DNA of 64,000 nt from Xanthomonas prunicola (GTDB lineage Bacteria; Pseudomonadota; Gammaproteobacteria; Xanthomonadales; Xanthomonadaceae), in NCBI RefSeq assembly GCF_002846205.1, contig NZ_PHKV01000002.1, forward strand, positions 62,001 to 126,000. Reading direction: 5' to 3'. The position numbers were made by a program, and so were the translations under genes. The notes under the pieces are model-generated. The model searched no databases and had not been told where the DNA came from. It saw only the letters and a list, made by a program, of their open reading frames with translations. Shown here one piece after another: positions 23,845-32,998 of this stretch. Position 1 is the first letter of the stretch, and the number at the start of each line of letters is the position of its first letter.

Positions 23845-26274
23845 GTGCGCCGAGCTCTCCGCCTGCTGCCCCTGCCTTTGAGCATCGCCATGTGCCTTCC
23901 TGCCATGGCTGCCGACAAGCCGCTGAACTGGGGATTGTGCCCGGCCGTGGACCCGCTACCCGGCTTCGACGGCGCCCCCGCCGCGGACCCCAAGGCGGCC
24001 GAAATGCGCCAACAGTTGCCGACCGACATCGAAGGCGACCAGCTCTCCGGCACCAGCACCACTCCGCAATACCAGGGCAACGTGGCGCTGAAGCGCGGCG
24101 ATCAGTTCCTGGGCGCGGACAACCTGCGCATGGATACCGAAACCGGCAATTACATTGCCGAGGGCAATGTCCGCTACCAGGACACCTCCTTCCGCATGGT
24201 CGCAGACCGCGCCGAAGGTAATCAGGACACCGACACCCACAAGGTCACCAACATCCAGTATCAGTTGGTGGAGCGCCGCGGCAATGGCGACGCCGAATCG
24301 GTGGATCTGCAGGGCCAGGTCGGGCAGATGCACCGCTCGACGTACACCACCTGCGACCCGTCGCAGCCGATCTGGCGCGTCCGTGCCCCCGAGATCGACG
24401 TCGACAACGAAGAGGGTTTCGGAACCGCGCGTAACGCTGTCCTGCAGATTGGCAAGGTGCCGGTGCTGTATTTCCCGTGGTTCAAGTTCCCGATCGATGA
24501 CCGCCGCCAGACCGGCCTGCTGTTCCCGCAGTTCGGTTTGTCCGGCCGCAACGGCTTCGATTACCTACAACCGATCTACCTCAACCTGGCGCCGAACTAC
24601 GACGCGACCCTGCTGCCGCGCTACATGAGCAAGCGTGGTTTCATGTTCGGCACCGAATTCCGTTACCTGTACGACGGCGGTCGCGGCGAAATCACCGGCA
24701 ATTACCTGCCCAACGACAAGTTGCGCGACAAGGACCGTGGCAGCGTGTTCTACAGCGGCTACCACAACGTCAACACCTACTGGCAGGCGCGCAGCAGCAT
24801 CGCTTGGGTCAGCGACACGCGCTACGTTGAGGACTTCACCAGCCGTATCAACGGCATGGGCTCGGCGTCCAGCCTGCAGAGCACGGTGGGTATCTACGGC
24901 ACTGGTGAGACCTGGACCGCAGGCCTGATGGCCGACCGCTGGCAGCTCACCGACTACACGCTAGACGAGCAGGCCCTGCCCTACAACCGGCAGCCGCGTG
25001 CGTATTTCACCTGGGAAAAGCCGCTGGGCATTTTCGAGGCGGGCGTGTACGCCGAGGCGGTGCACTTCACCCACGACGATTCGTACCAGGTGAATTTCAT
25101 CCCGAACGCCGACAACAATAATAGAAACGGCGACGAGTACGTCCGCACCAATATCCGCAATAAGCAATACGGAAGCGGCTCTCGCCTGGACGTCAAACCG
25201 TATATTTCGATGCCGCTGTCTGGCGCAGCTTGGTTTGTGACACCGACGGTGGCGTGGCGTTACACCGCTTACCAGCTGGACTCCACGCTGGCCACCACCC
25301 CGCCATTGACGGGCAATCGCTCGCCCACGCGCAGCCTGCCAATCGCGTCCGTGGACGCCGGTCTGTATTTCGATCGCGAGACCTCGCTGTTCGGCACCAA
25401 CTACCTCAATACGTTGGAGCCGCGCATGTACTACCTGTACGTGCCGTACCGCGACCAGGACGATCTGCCGGTGTTTGACACCCGTCCGTTCACGTTCAGC
25501 TACGGGCAGCTGTTCCGCGATACCCGCTACACCGGTGCCGACCGCCAGAACGATGCCAACCAGTTGACCCTGGCGGTGACCTCGCGCTGGCTGCGCCAGG
25601 ACGATGGCCGCGAGAAGCTCTCGCTGAGTGCCGGGCAGATCCTGTACTTCAGCGACTCGTTGGTCACCATCAACAACAGCAACAATTCGGCAGCTGGCAG
25701 CGAGCAGACCATCGACCAGGGCAAGTCCGCCTGGGTGGCTGACGCCAACTACATGATCAACGACCGCTGGTCGATGGGCGCCACCTACCAGTGGAACCCG
25801 AACTCGCGCAAGGAAGATCTGGCGAGCCTGCGCACGCGCTACCTGCTCAACAACGACGGCATCATCAACCTGGCGTATCGCTATCGTCGCAACCTTGTCG
25901 ACAACAGCGACCAGCTCAAGCAGGCCGACTTCTCCTTCCTGTATCCGATCAGCCCCAGCTGGAGTGCGGTCGGTCGCTACTACTACTCGCTGCTGGACCG
26001 CAAGCCGCTGGAAATCATCGGTGGCGTGCAGTGGGATAGCTGCTGCCTGGCGGTCCGCGGGCTGGTGCGCCGGTTTGTGCGTAACCGCGATGGCCAGATG
26101 GACAACTCCATCCAGGTGGAGTTCGTGCTGAAGGGATTGAGCTCGTTCGGGCAGAACACGGACCGCACTTTGCGCCGTGCTATTCTCGGTTATTACCGCG
26201 ACGACCTGTACCTGGTCCCGCCCAGCAACACCACGACCAATCCGGACGATTACGATCCGAACCTGATTCCATGA
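23845..26274 (+). CDS. lptD: LPS-assembly outer-membrane protein LptD
   Basis: Outer-membrane component of the LptDE translocon that inserts lipopolysaccharide into the outer leaflet; about 809 residues. A signal peptide (LRLLPLPLSIAMCLPAMAA) is followed by an OstA-type beta-jellyroll (NVALKRGDQFLGADNLRMDTETGNYIAEGN) and a large C-terminal beta-barrel. Cysteines suited to the LptD disulfides are present (Cys in NWGLCP, Cys in TTCDPSQ, and a CC pair in QWDSCCLAV). The start is uncertain: GTG at 23845 gives a normal signal peptide, TTG at 23830 or 23788 would extend it. The stop overlaps surA (ATGA). Confidence 0.95.
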   Translation: MRRALRLLPLPLSIAMCLPAMAADKPLNWGLCPAVDPLPGFDGAPAADPKAAEMRQQLPTDIEGDQLSGTSTTPQYQGNVALKRGDQFLGADNLRMDTETGNYIAEGNVRYQDTSFRMVADRAEGNQDTDTHKVTNIQYQLVERRGNGDAESVDLQGQVGQMHRSTYTTCDPSQPIWRVRAPEIDVDNEEGFGTARNAVLQIGKVPVLYFPWFKFPIDDRRQTGLLFPQFGLSGRNGFDYLQPIYLNLAPNYDATLLPRYMSKRGFMFGTEFRYLYDGGRGEITGNYLPNDKLRDKDRGSVFYSGYHNVNTYWQARSSIAWVSDTRYVEDFTSRINGMGSASSLQSTVGIYGTGETWTAGLMADRWQLTDYTLDEQALPYNRQPRAYFTWEKPLGIFEAGVYAEAVHFTHDDSYQVNFIPNADNNNRNGDEYVRTNIRNKQYGSGSRLDVKPYISMPLSGAAWFVTPTVAWRYTAYQLDSTLATTPPLTGNRSPTRSLPIASVDAGLYFDRETSLFGTNYLNTLEPRMYYLYVPYRDQDDLPVFDTRPFTFSYGQLFRDTRYTGADRQNDANQLTLAVTSRWLRQDDGREKLSLSAGQILYFSDSLVTINNSNNSAAGSEQTIDQGKSAWVADANYMINDRWSMGATYQWNPNSRKEDLASLRTRYLLNNDGIINLAYRYRRNLVDNSDQLKQADFSFLYPISPSWSAVGRYYYSLLDRKPLEIIGGVQWDSCCLAVRGLVRRFVRNRDGQMDNSIQVEFVLKGLSSFGQNTDRTLRRAILGYYRDDLYLVPPSNTTTNPDDYDPNLIP

Positions 26275-27662
26275 CCAAGCCTTTCTCTGTTCTTCTTGCC
26301 TCGTTGCTGGTAATCACCAGCACGGTCTCGCCGCTGGCATCGGCGCAGCAATCCCAGCCGCTGGATCGTATCGCCGCTATCGTGGACGAAGACGTGGTGC
26401 TGCAGAGCGAGCTCGATCGCGCTGTGCGCAACGTCAAGTCGCAGTACGCCGGTCGCGAAAACCAGCTGCCGCCTGACGACGTGTTGCAGCGCCAGGTCCT
26501 AGAGCGCCTGATCCTGGTCAAGCTGCAGGTCGGCCGTGCCGATGGCAGCGGCATCCGCGTCAGCGACGAGGAGCTCAACCGCGCCATCGCCAGCATCGCT
26601 CAGCAAAACGGCACCACCGTGGACGGCTTGCGCCAGAAGCTGGCCGCCGACGGCATGGGCTACGCCGATTTCCGCGCCTCGGTGCGCGACGAAATCATTG
26701 TGCAGCGCCTGCGCCAGAGCTTTGCGCAGAGCCGCATCAGCGTGAGCGAAGGCGAAGTGGATACCGCGCTGGCTCAACAGGCCGCCACCGGCAGCCAATA
26801 CCACCTGGCGCACATCCTGATCGGCTTGCCGGAAGGCGCGACCGCCGAGCAGATCGCCACTGGCCAGAAGAAGGTCGATGGCGTCAAAGCCTTGATCGAC
26901 AAGGGCGAGTTGGACTTTCCGGCTGCCGCGGTGCGTTATTCGGACAGCCCGAATGCGCTCGAAGGCGGCGATCTGGGCTGGCGCAGCCTGGATGAAATTC
27001 CCAATGCATTTGCCCAGCTGATTCGCGATATGAAGCCAGGTCAAGTAGCCGGACCGCTGCGCGGCCCCAGCGGCTTTCAGTTGCTCAAGCTGGTGGAAAT
27101 GCGCGACGCCAATGCCGGCGGCGAAAAGAAGGTGGTCACCGAGTACAACGCACGCCACATCCTGGTGCGGGTCGGCGACAACCAGACCGAGGCGCAGGCC
27201 AAGGCAAAGATCGATACGATTCGTGCGCGCATCGTCGGTGGTGCCGATTTCCAGGCAACGGCCAAGGAGTCCTCCGAGGACACCAATAGCCGCAGCCAGG
27301 GTGGCGATCTGGGCTGGTTCCCGGCTGATGCGTTCGGCCCGGACTTCGGCAAGCAGGTCGAAGGCTTGGCAGATGGCGCGGTGTCCGAGCCGTTCCGCAC
27401 CCAGGCGGGCTGGCACATCGTCCAGCGCGTCGGTAGCCGCCAGACCGACGTCAGCGCCGAGAACCAGCGCGCGCAGGCCCGTGAAACGATCGGCCGCCGC
27501 AAGCTGGAAGAAGAGTACAACCGCTATCTGCAGGAACTGCGTGGCGAAGCGTATGTGAGCTACCGCACCGGCGACCGCGCCGATGACAATGCCACTGCCG
27601 CCCCGGCCAAATCGGCAGATCCTGCAGCGCCTACGCCGCCACCGGCAAAGCCGACGCGCTGA
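26271..27662 (+). CDS. surA: Periplasmic chaperone/peptidyl-prolyl isomerase SurA
   Basis: A 463-residue periplasmic chaperone that escorts outer-membrane proteins such as LptD to the BAM complex. A signal peptide (FSVLLASLLVITSTVSPLASA) precedes the chaperone core (DRIAAIVDEDVVLQSELDRAV), then two parvulin domains (SQYHLAHILIGLPEGAT... and YNARHILVRVGDNQTEA...). A Pro/Ala-rich tail of about 25 residues extends the C-terminus beyond E. coli SurA. It overlaps lptD by four bases, coupling chaperone and client. Confidence 0.96.
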   Translation: MTKPFSVLLASLLVITSTVSPLASAQQSQPLDRIAAIVDEDVVLQSELDRAVRNVKSQYAGRENQLPPDDVLQRQVLERLILVKLQVGRADGSGIRVSDEELNRAIASIAQQNGTTVDGLRQKLAADGMGYADFRASVRDEIIVQRLRQSFAQSRISVSEGEVDTALAQQAATGSQYHLAHILIGLPEGATAEQIATGQKKVDGVKALIDKGELDFPAAAVRYSDSPNALEGGDLGWRSLDEIPNAFAQLIRDMKPGQVAGPLRGPSGFQLLKLVEMRDANAGGEKKVVTEYNARHILVRVGDNQTEAQAKAKIDTIRARIVGGADFQATAKESSEDTNSRSQGGDLGWFPADAFGPDFGKQVEGLADGAVSEPFRTQAGWHIVQRVGSRQTDVSAENQRAQARETIGRRKLEEEYNRYLQELRGEAYVSYRTGDRADDNATAAPAKSADPAAPTPPPAKPTR

Positions 27663-27682
27663 GGCCGGGCGCGGCAGATAGC

Positions 27683-28669
27683 ATGATGGTCCCGTCGCTC
27701 GCGCTGGTACCAGGTGAGCCGGCCGGAATCGGGCCGGAGCTATGCGTCCGGCTCGTCCAGCGGCCGCGCTCGGATGCGCATCTGATTGCCTACGCTGATC
27801 CAGATACCCTGCACAGCGCCGCGAAGGCGCTGTCTTTGTCTGTGCGCCTGCTCGACCCCGACCAGTCGGCGCGCGCGCCTGGCGACCTGCCACTGCATCC
27901 CGTTCGCCAAGCCGTGGCGACACGCTTTGGCGCGCCCGACCCGGCCAACGCGGCGGCAGTGATTGCCGGCCTGCGCGGGGCCGCGGGCGACTGCCTCGCC
28001 GGCCGCCTGCAGGGCATCGTCACTGGCCCGGTGAACAAGGCGGTGATCAACGGCGGCGGCATTCCCTATACCGGCACCACCGAACTCCTGGCCGAACAAG
28101 CCGGCTGCCCGGTGGTGATGATGCTGGCCAACCGCATCGTGCGCGTCGCCCTGGTGACGACGCATCTGCCACTGCGTGCCGTCGCCGATGCAATCACCGC
28201 CGATGCCTTGGTGCAGTGCCTGCGCATCACCCACGCAGCGATGCGTCGCGATTTCGGCCTGGAAAACCCACGTGTCGCCGTGCTCGGCCTCAACCCCCAC
28301 GCGGGCGAAGACGGCCTCCTGGGCCGCGAAGAACTGGACATCATCATCCCGGTGCTGGAGCAGCTGCGCGGCGAAGGCATGCAGCTGATCGGCCCATTGC
28401 CTGCGGACACCGCCTTTTTGCCGCAGAAACTGGGCGGTTTCGATGCGGTGGTGGCGATGTACCACGACCAGGGCCTGCCGGTACTCAAGTACAGCGGTTT
28501 CGAGCAGGCGGTGAACATCACCCTGGGCCTGCCCTACCCGCGCGTAGCGGTGGATCACGGCACCGCACTGGAACTGGCCGGCCGCGGAATCGCAGACCCT
28601 TCCAGCCTGATGGCGGCCACCGAGCTGTGCGCGCGATTGGCGGCACGCCGCTTATCCGCTAGGCCTTAG
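27683..28669 (+). CDS. pdxA: 4-hydroxythreonine-4-phosphate dehydrogenase
   Basis: NAD-dependent, metal-dependent enzyme of pyridoxal phosphate synthesis; 328 residues. Typical motifs are PGEPAGIGPELC at the N-terminus, TGPVNKAVIN, VTTHLPLRAVADAI, GLNPHAGEDG and MYHDQGLPVLKY, whose His residues bind the divalent metal. The gene follows surA by 20 bases in the classic surA-pdxA-ksgA-apaG-apaH order of gammaproteobacteria. The first of two adjacent ATG codons is used. Confidence 0.95.
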   Translation: MMVPSLALVPGEPAGIGPELCVRLVQRPRSDAHLIAYADPDTLHSAAKALSLSVRLLDPDQSARAPGDLPLHPVRQAVATRFGAPDPANAAAVIAGLRGAAGDCLAGRLQGIVTGPVNKAVINGGGIPYTGTTELLAEQAGCPVVMMLANRIVRVALVTTHLPLRAVADAITADALVQCLRITHAAMRRDFGLENPRVAVLGLNPHAGEDGLLGREELDIIIPVLEQLRGEGMQLIGPLPADTAFLPQKLGGFDAVVAMYHDQGLPVLKYSGFEQAVNITLGLPYPRVAVDHGTALELAGRGIADPSSLMAATELCARLAARRLSARP

Positions 28670-28798
28670 AGCGGCCAACAAACAACTGCCCTGTCGTCAG
28701 ACTGGCGCGACCGGTGCTCGGCTCGGCATGTACCTTTCGTACACTGCGGTTCTGAGCCCACCGTCCGCACCCACCTGATAACGCTCGCTACGTAGTGG
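28668..28798. repeat. Dispersed repeat-like modules between pdxA and ksgA
   Basis: The modules AGAGCGGCCAACA (28668-28680, overlapping the pdxA stop), CGTCAGAC (28695-28702) and GCTCGCTACGTAGTGG (28783-28798) recur in rearranged or inverted form after the ybbP homologue at 44156-44222. This suggests a dispersed intergenic element that favours gene 3' ends. Its nature is unknown. Confidence 0.4.
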
Positions 28799-28861
28799 TA
28801 CAGACTCTTAGTCTGCGCAAACGACGCCGCGTGCAGGCGCCGCCTCCGTTAAACTGCGCGG

Positions 28862-29650
28862 ATGAATTCTTCTTTCAGCGCACCGGCCAAGAAGTCGCTT
28901 GGTCAGCACTTTCTTGCCGACCGGTATTACATCGACCGCATCGTGCAGGCGGTGGATCCGCGCGCCGGCCAGCATCTGGTCGAGATCGGCCCGGGCCAGG
29001 GTGCCATCACCTTTCCGCTGCTGCGCAAGCATGGCGCATTGACCGTCATCGAATTCGATCGCGACCTGATCGCACCGTTGACCGAGGCCGCCGCACCGAT
29101 CGGCGCGTTGCGCATCATCCACCGCGATGTGCTCAGCGTGGATTTCACCGCGCTGGCCGACGGCACGCCGATCCGCCTGGTCGGCAACCTGCCCTACAAC
29201 ATCTCCTCGCCAATCCTGTTCCATGCGCTGGACCATGCCGGTGCGGTAGCCGACATGCACTTCATGCTGCAAAAGGAAGTGGTCGACCGCATGGCCGCCG
29301 GCCCCGGCAGCAAGGTGTACGGGCGCTTGAGCGTGATGCTGCAGGCGTATTGCGAGGTCACCGCGCTGTTCGTGGTGCCGCCGGGCGCATTCCGGCCGCC
29401 GCCGAAGGTGGATTCGGCGGTGGTGCGGCTGGTGCCGCGCGACCCGGCCACGGTGCAGATCAATGACCGCCGCCGCTTCGCCGATGTGGTGCGCGCCGGG
29501 TTCGGGCAACGCCGTAAGACCTTGCGCAACGCCTTGTCCACTGTCTGCGAACCGGCGCATTTCGAGGCCGCGCAGGTGCGCCCGGACGCACGCGCCGAAC
29601 AACTCGAGGTCGCCGATTTCGTCCGGCTGGCCAATGTCGAGCTGGCTTGA
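28862..29650 (+). CDS. rsmA: 16S rRNA (adenine1518/1519-N6)-dimethyltransferase
   Basis: KsgA/RsmA dimethylates A1518 and A1519 near the 3' end of 16S rRNA during 30S maturation; 262 residues. The SAM-binding motif VEIGPGQGAITFPLLR and the catalytic GNLPYNISSPILF motif are intact, and the C-terminal helical domain includes FGQRRKTLRNAL. The gene follows pdxA after a 190-bp gap holding repeat-like sequence, so it may start a separate transcript. Confidence 0.96.
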   Translation: MNSSFSAPAKKSLGQHFLADRYYIDRIVQAVDPRAGQHLVEIGPGQGAITFPLLRKHGALTVIEFDRDLIAPLTEAAAPIGALRIIHRDVLSVDFTALADGTPIRLVGNLPYNISSPILFHALDHAGAVADMHFMLQKEVVDRMAAGPGSKVYGRLSVMLQAYCEVTALFVVPPGAFRPPPKVDSAVVRLVPRDPATVQINDRRRFADVVRAGFGQRRKTLRNALSTVCEPAHFEAAQVRPDARAEQLEVADFVRLANVELA

Positions 29651-29686
29651 GCGCCGCTCCCACACTGTTTTATTTAGACTTTCGCC

Positions 29687-30070
29687 ATGCATGATGATCC
29701 GCGCTACCGGGTCGAGGTCGAGGCATCGCCCCGCTTCCTCGCCCATCAATCCGCCCCGGACGAAGGCCGCTATGCCTTCGCCTACAGCATCCGCATCCAG
29801 AATGCGGGCGCCGTCCCTGCACGGCTGATCGCGCGCCATTGGCAGATCACCGATGGCAACGGACGCACCGAGCGGGTGGATGGCGAAGGCGTGGTCGGCG
29901 AGCAGCCGTGGCTGCGCCCGGGCGAGGCCTTCCATTACACCTCCGGCGTGATGCTGGAGACCGAACAGGGACAGATGCAAGGCCACTACGACATGGTGGC
30001 CGACGATGGCACCGAATTTATCGCCCCGATCGCCGCCTTCGTGCTGAGCGTACCCAGGACGCTGCACTGA
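29687..30070 (+). CDS. apaG: ApaG protein
   Basis: A 127-residue protein with the fibronectin-III-like ApaG fold: [65 protein letters not shown] and [23 protein letters not shown] are all family hallmarks. Its biochemical role in bacteria is not settled; it is tied to ApaH and nucleotide stress by genome position. It lies 36 bases after rsmA and 28 bases before apaH. Confidence 0.95.
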   Translation: MHDDPRYRVEVEASPRFLAHQSAPDEGRYAFAYSIRIQNAGAVPARLIARHWQITDGNGRTERVDGEGVVGEQPWLRPGEAFHYTSGVMLETEQGQMQGHYDMVADDGTEFIAPIAAFVLSVPRTLH

Positions 30071-30098
30071 TGAACACTGGACTGAGGGAGCGCGCGCA

Positions 30099-31085
30099 AT
30101 GAGCGTCTGGGCAATCGGCGACCTGCAAGGGTGCTACGACATCACCCAGCGGTTGCTGGAAAAAATCAATTTCGATCCCGCGCAGGACACGCTGTGGTTT
30201 TGCGGCGACCTGGTCAACCGCGGCGGTCAATCGCTGGAGACGTTGCGCCTGGTGCATTCGTTGCGCGCGCACAGCGTGGTGGTGCTGGGCAATCACGATC
30301 TGTCGCTGCTGGCGATCGGCGCGCGCTCGGAAGAAGAGCAGCGCAAGGTCAACCCGGATCTGCTACGCATCGTGCTGGCCGAAGATCGCGATGCGCTGCT
30401 CGATTGGCTACGTATGCAGAAGCTGGCGCACGTGGACCGCGAACTGGGCTGGATGATGATCCACGCGGGATTGGCGCCGAAATGGACCACGCAGATGGCC
30501 GAAAAACACGCGCGCGAGGTCGAGCAGCAACTGCAGGGCGGCGGCTACCGCAAACTGCTGCGCAACATGTACGGCGATCAGCCCGGTTGGTCGCCGGGCC
30601 TGAGCGGTTACGACCGCAGCCGCGCGATCATCAATCTGTTCACGCGCATGCGCTATTGCACCCCACGCGGGCGCATCGCCACCGACGACAAGGGCACGCC
30701 GGGAACGCAGGCACAAGGACTCTACCCGTGGTTCGAAGTGCCGGGCCGGGTCGAGCGTGATCTGAAGATCGTCTGCGGGCATTGGTCTGCGCTAGGCCTG
30801 ACGATCACCCAGGGCGTGCATGCCATCGATACCGGCGCGGTGTGGGGCGGCAAGCTCACCGCCTTGCAGCTGGATACCGAGGAGCTGCGCGTGGTGCAGG
30901 TGCCGGGGCGCGAAGTCACCGCCCCCGCCGCACCTGCCGCGCACGCGCCGCGGCGTCCACGCGAAGGCCAGGGCCGCCCGCGCGGGCGTGGCCGTGGACG
31001 TGGTAATGGCGGAAACACTGCGGGAAATGCGGGCAACGGCAACGCTGTGCCGGCCAAGCCGCAAGGTGGCGGCGCTCCGGAGTAA
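30099..31085 (+). CDS. apaH: Symmetrical bis(5'-nucleosyl)-tetraphosphatase with Arg/Gly-rich tail
   Basis: ApaH hydrolyses Ap4A to two ADP and removes Np4 caps from RNA. Metallophosphatase motifs are intact: GDLQGCYD, GDLVNRGGQS, GNHDLS, and the later HAG and CGHWSALG. At 328 residues it is longer than E. coli ApaH (280). The extra part, about residue 285 onward, is a low-complexity tail rich in Arg, Gly, Pro and Ala with RGRGRGRG, resembling RNA-binding RG motifs. GGGAGCG precedes the ATG. Confidence 0.95.
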   Translation: MSVWAIGDLQGCYDITQRLLEKINFDPAQDTLWFCGDLVNRGGQSLETLRLVHSLRAHSVVVLGNHDLSLLAIGARSEEEQRKVNPDLLRIVLAEDRDALLDWLRMQKLAHVDRELGWMMIHAGLAPKWTTQMAEKHAREVEQQLQGGGYRKLLRNMYGDQPGWSPGLSGYDRSRAIINLFTRMRYCTPRGRIATDDKGTPGTQAQGLYPWFEVPGRVERDLKIVCGHWSALGLTITQGVHAIDTGAVWGGKLTALQLDTEELRVVQVPGREVTAPAAPAAHAPRRPREGQGRPRGRGRGRGNGGNTAGNAGNGNAVPAKPQGGGAPE

Positions 31086-31132
31086 AGCGCCTTGCATCTG
31101 GCGCGCCGGTCGCGCGCGGCGCCCTTGCCGGC

Positions 31133-31630
31133 TCAGCGCCGCAGGTAATCCACGAAAGAAAAGGCGAACGCATGGCGGTCATCGGCCGCATGCGCCTGGC
31201 GCTGCACCGGCATCCACACAGCCGGGTCGATCGGCGGGAAGTGCGTATCGGCATGGTCGACCACGGTGTCGACCTCGGTGACGGCCAACAGGTCGGCGCG
31301 CTCCATCGTCAGGCGATACACCTCGCCGCCTCCGATCACGCACAACTCCTGCGCGCCCTCCTGCCCGGCACGCTGGATCGCCTGATCGACCGATGCCACC
31401 GCCTGCATGCCCGCGAACGGCAGCTGCCCCGAGCGCGTCAGCACCAGATTCAGACGCCCTGGCAAGGTGCGCCCCAGCGATTGCGCGGTCTTGCGCCCCA
31501 TCAGGATCGGCTTGCCCAGCGTTAGCGCCTTGAAACGTTTGAGATCGTCCGGCAACTTCCACGGCAGATCGTTATCGCGACCAATGGCGTTGTTGCGGTC
31601 GAGCGCCACGATGAGCGCAAGCTTCAACAT
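31133..31630 (-). CDS. folA: Dihydrofolate reductase
   Basis: NADPH-dependent enzyme that reduces dihydrofolate to tetrahydrofolate; 165 residues. Typical motifs: LALIVALDRNNAIGRDNDLPWKLPDDLKRFKALT at the substrate site, PILMGRKTAQSLGRTLPGRLNLVLTR for NADPH binding and VIGGGEVYRL. The ATG at 31630 overlaps the stop of the upstream unknown gene (TGATG); a GTG one codon earlier is also possible. It belongs with thyA, whose reaction produces dihydrofolate. Confidence 0.95.
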   Translation of the reverse strand: MLKLALIVALDRNNAIGRDNDLPWKLPDDLKRFKALTLGKPILMGRKTAQSLGRTLPGRLNLVLTRSGQLPFAGMQAVASVDQAIQRAGQEGAQELCVIGGGEVYRLTMERADLLAVTEVDTVVDHADTHFPPIDPAVWMPVQRQAHAADDRHAFAFSFVDYLRR

Positions 31631-32178
31631 CACCGGACCTTGTTGCTTTCAGGCTTGGAGCCACACAGGAGTTCAATCCCGGCGATGGCATTCAACACGT
31701 CCTGCTCGAGCGGCGAGGCGCCCGGCCGGTCGAACTTGATCCAGGCAAACGAGCTCCCTGACGGCACCAGCCACTGCGTCAGCCGCGTGCCATCGGCCCG
31801 CGAAGCATCGGTACGGTAAGCCTGCCTGGTATCGAGTTCGCTCCACTCGGCCTTTTCGCGTTTCAGCTTTTTGTCCAACTGAAACGTCACCGCTGCCAAT
31901 CGCTCCATGCCCTTGGCCGAATTCAGTTGACCGAAAGCCGGTGCGCAACTCATTTCGAGCGTGACCGGCCCAAGCGCATCAGCCTGCGCCGTCGTCAACG
32001 TGATGATCGCGCTGGTGTCGATACTCGGATGCGCCGGATTGGATGGCGCGACCGTCGCGGTCACACCATCGGGCAGTTGCAGGCTACCGGCCGGACCACG
32101 CACGGTTTCGGCGAACGCGATGGCGTTTGTCGACGTCAGCCCGAGCAACACGATGAAAACCAGCAAACGCCTCTGCAT
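31630..32178 (-). CDS. Unknown exported protein encoded between thyA and folA
   Basis: A 182-residue protein with a cleavable signal peptide (RLLVFIVLLGLTSTNAIAFA) and no recognised domain. The mature part has two cysteines (LEMSCAPAF and IELLCGSK) that could pair, a charged stretch KLKREKAEWSEL, and a C-terminal WLVPSGSSFAWIKFDRPGAS. A very strong AAGGAGG lies upstream of the ATG, and the stop overlaps the start of folA. Its placement inside the thyA-folA unit suggests co-expression, although an envelope protein has no obvious link to folate metabolism. Confidence 0.75.
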   Translation of the reverse strand: MQRRLLVFIVLLGLTSTNAIAFAETVRGPAGSLQLPDGVTATVAPSNPAHPSIDTSAIITLTTAQADALGPVTLEMSCAPAFGQLNSAKGMERLAAVTFQLDKKLKREKAEWSELDTRQAYRTDASRADGTRLTQWLVPSGSSFAWIKFDRPGASPLEQDVLNAIAGIELLCGSKPESNKVR

Positions 32179-32203
32179 ACCGTCCTCCTTGAGGAGCTAA
32201 TTT

Positions 32204-32998
32204 CTAGACCGCCACCGGCGCCTTGATCGCCGGATGCGGGTCGTACCCCTCGATGGCGATGTCCTGAAAGCGGAACGCGAACAGATCTGTGACCTCGGGA
32301 TTCAGACGCAAGGTGGGCAGTGCACGCGGGGTGCGCGCCAGTTGCTCGCGGGCCTGATCGAAGTGATTCGCGTACAGATGCGCATCGCCCAGCGTATGCA
32401 CGAAATCGCCCACGCCCAGCCCGGTGGCCTGCGCCACCATATGGGTCAGCAGCGCGTAACTGGCGATGTTGAACGGCACGCCGAGAAAGATGTCGCCGCT
32501 GCGCTGATAGAGCTGGCAACTGAGCTTGCCGTCGACCACATAGAACTGGAACAGGCTATGGCACGGCATCAATGCCATCTGCGGCAGCTCGCCGACATTC
32601 CAGGCGCTGATCACCAACCGGCGCGAATCCGGGTTGCGCTTGATCTCGTCCACCAACCACTGCATCTGGTCGATCTCGACCCCGTCCGGTCCGGTCCAGC
32701 GCCGCCACTGCTTGCCGTACACCGGGCCAAGATTGCCATCGGCATCGGCCCATTCGTCCCAGATGCGAACCTGGTTGTCCTTGAGATAGCCGATGTTGGT
32801 GTCGCCCTGCAGAAACCACAGCAACTCATGGATGATCGAGCGCAGGTGCAGTTTCTTGGTGGTGACCAGCGGAAAGCCGGCGTTGAGGTCGAAGCGCATC
32901 TGCCAGCCGAACACGCTGCGCGTGCCGGTGCCGGTGCGATCGGACTTTTCGGCGCCGTGCTCCAGAACGTGCTGCAACAGATCCAAGTAAGGCTTCAC
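32204..32998 (-). CDS. thyA: Thymidylate synthase
   Basis: Makes dTMP from dUMP with methylene-tetrahydrofolate; 264 residues, the same length as E. coli ThyA. The catalytic Cys is in [17 protein letters not shown], with dUMP-phosphate Arg residues in DRTGTGT and [12 protein letters not shown], and the GDAHLYANH motif near the C-terminus. The start is GTG at 32998, matching the family start [11 protein letters not shown]; it overlaps the lgt stop (GTGA). The longer frame upstream is lgt in another frame. Confidence 0.96.
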   Translation of the reverse strand: MKPYLDLLQHVLEHGAEKSDRTGTGTRSVFGWQMRFDLNAGFPLVTTKKLHLRSIIHELLWFLQGDTNIGYLKDNQVRIWDEWADADGNLGPVYGKQWRRWTGPDGVEIDQMQWLVDEIKRNPDSRRLVISAWNVGELPQMALMPCHSLFQFYVVDGKLSCQLYQRSGDIFLGVPFNIASYALLTHMVAQATGLGVGDFVHTLGDAHLYANHFDQAREQLARTPRALPTLRLNPEVTDLFAFRFQDIAIEGYDPHPAIKAPVAV

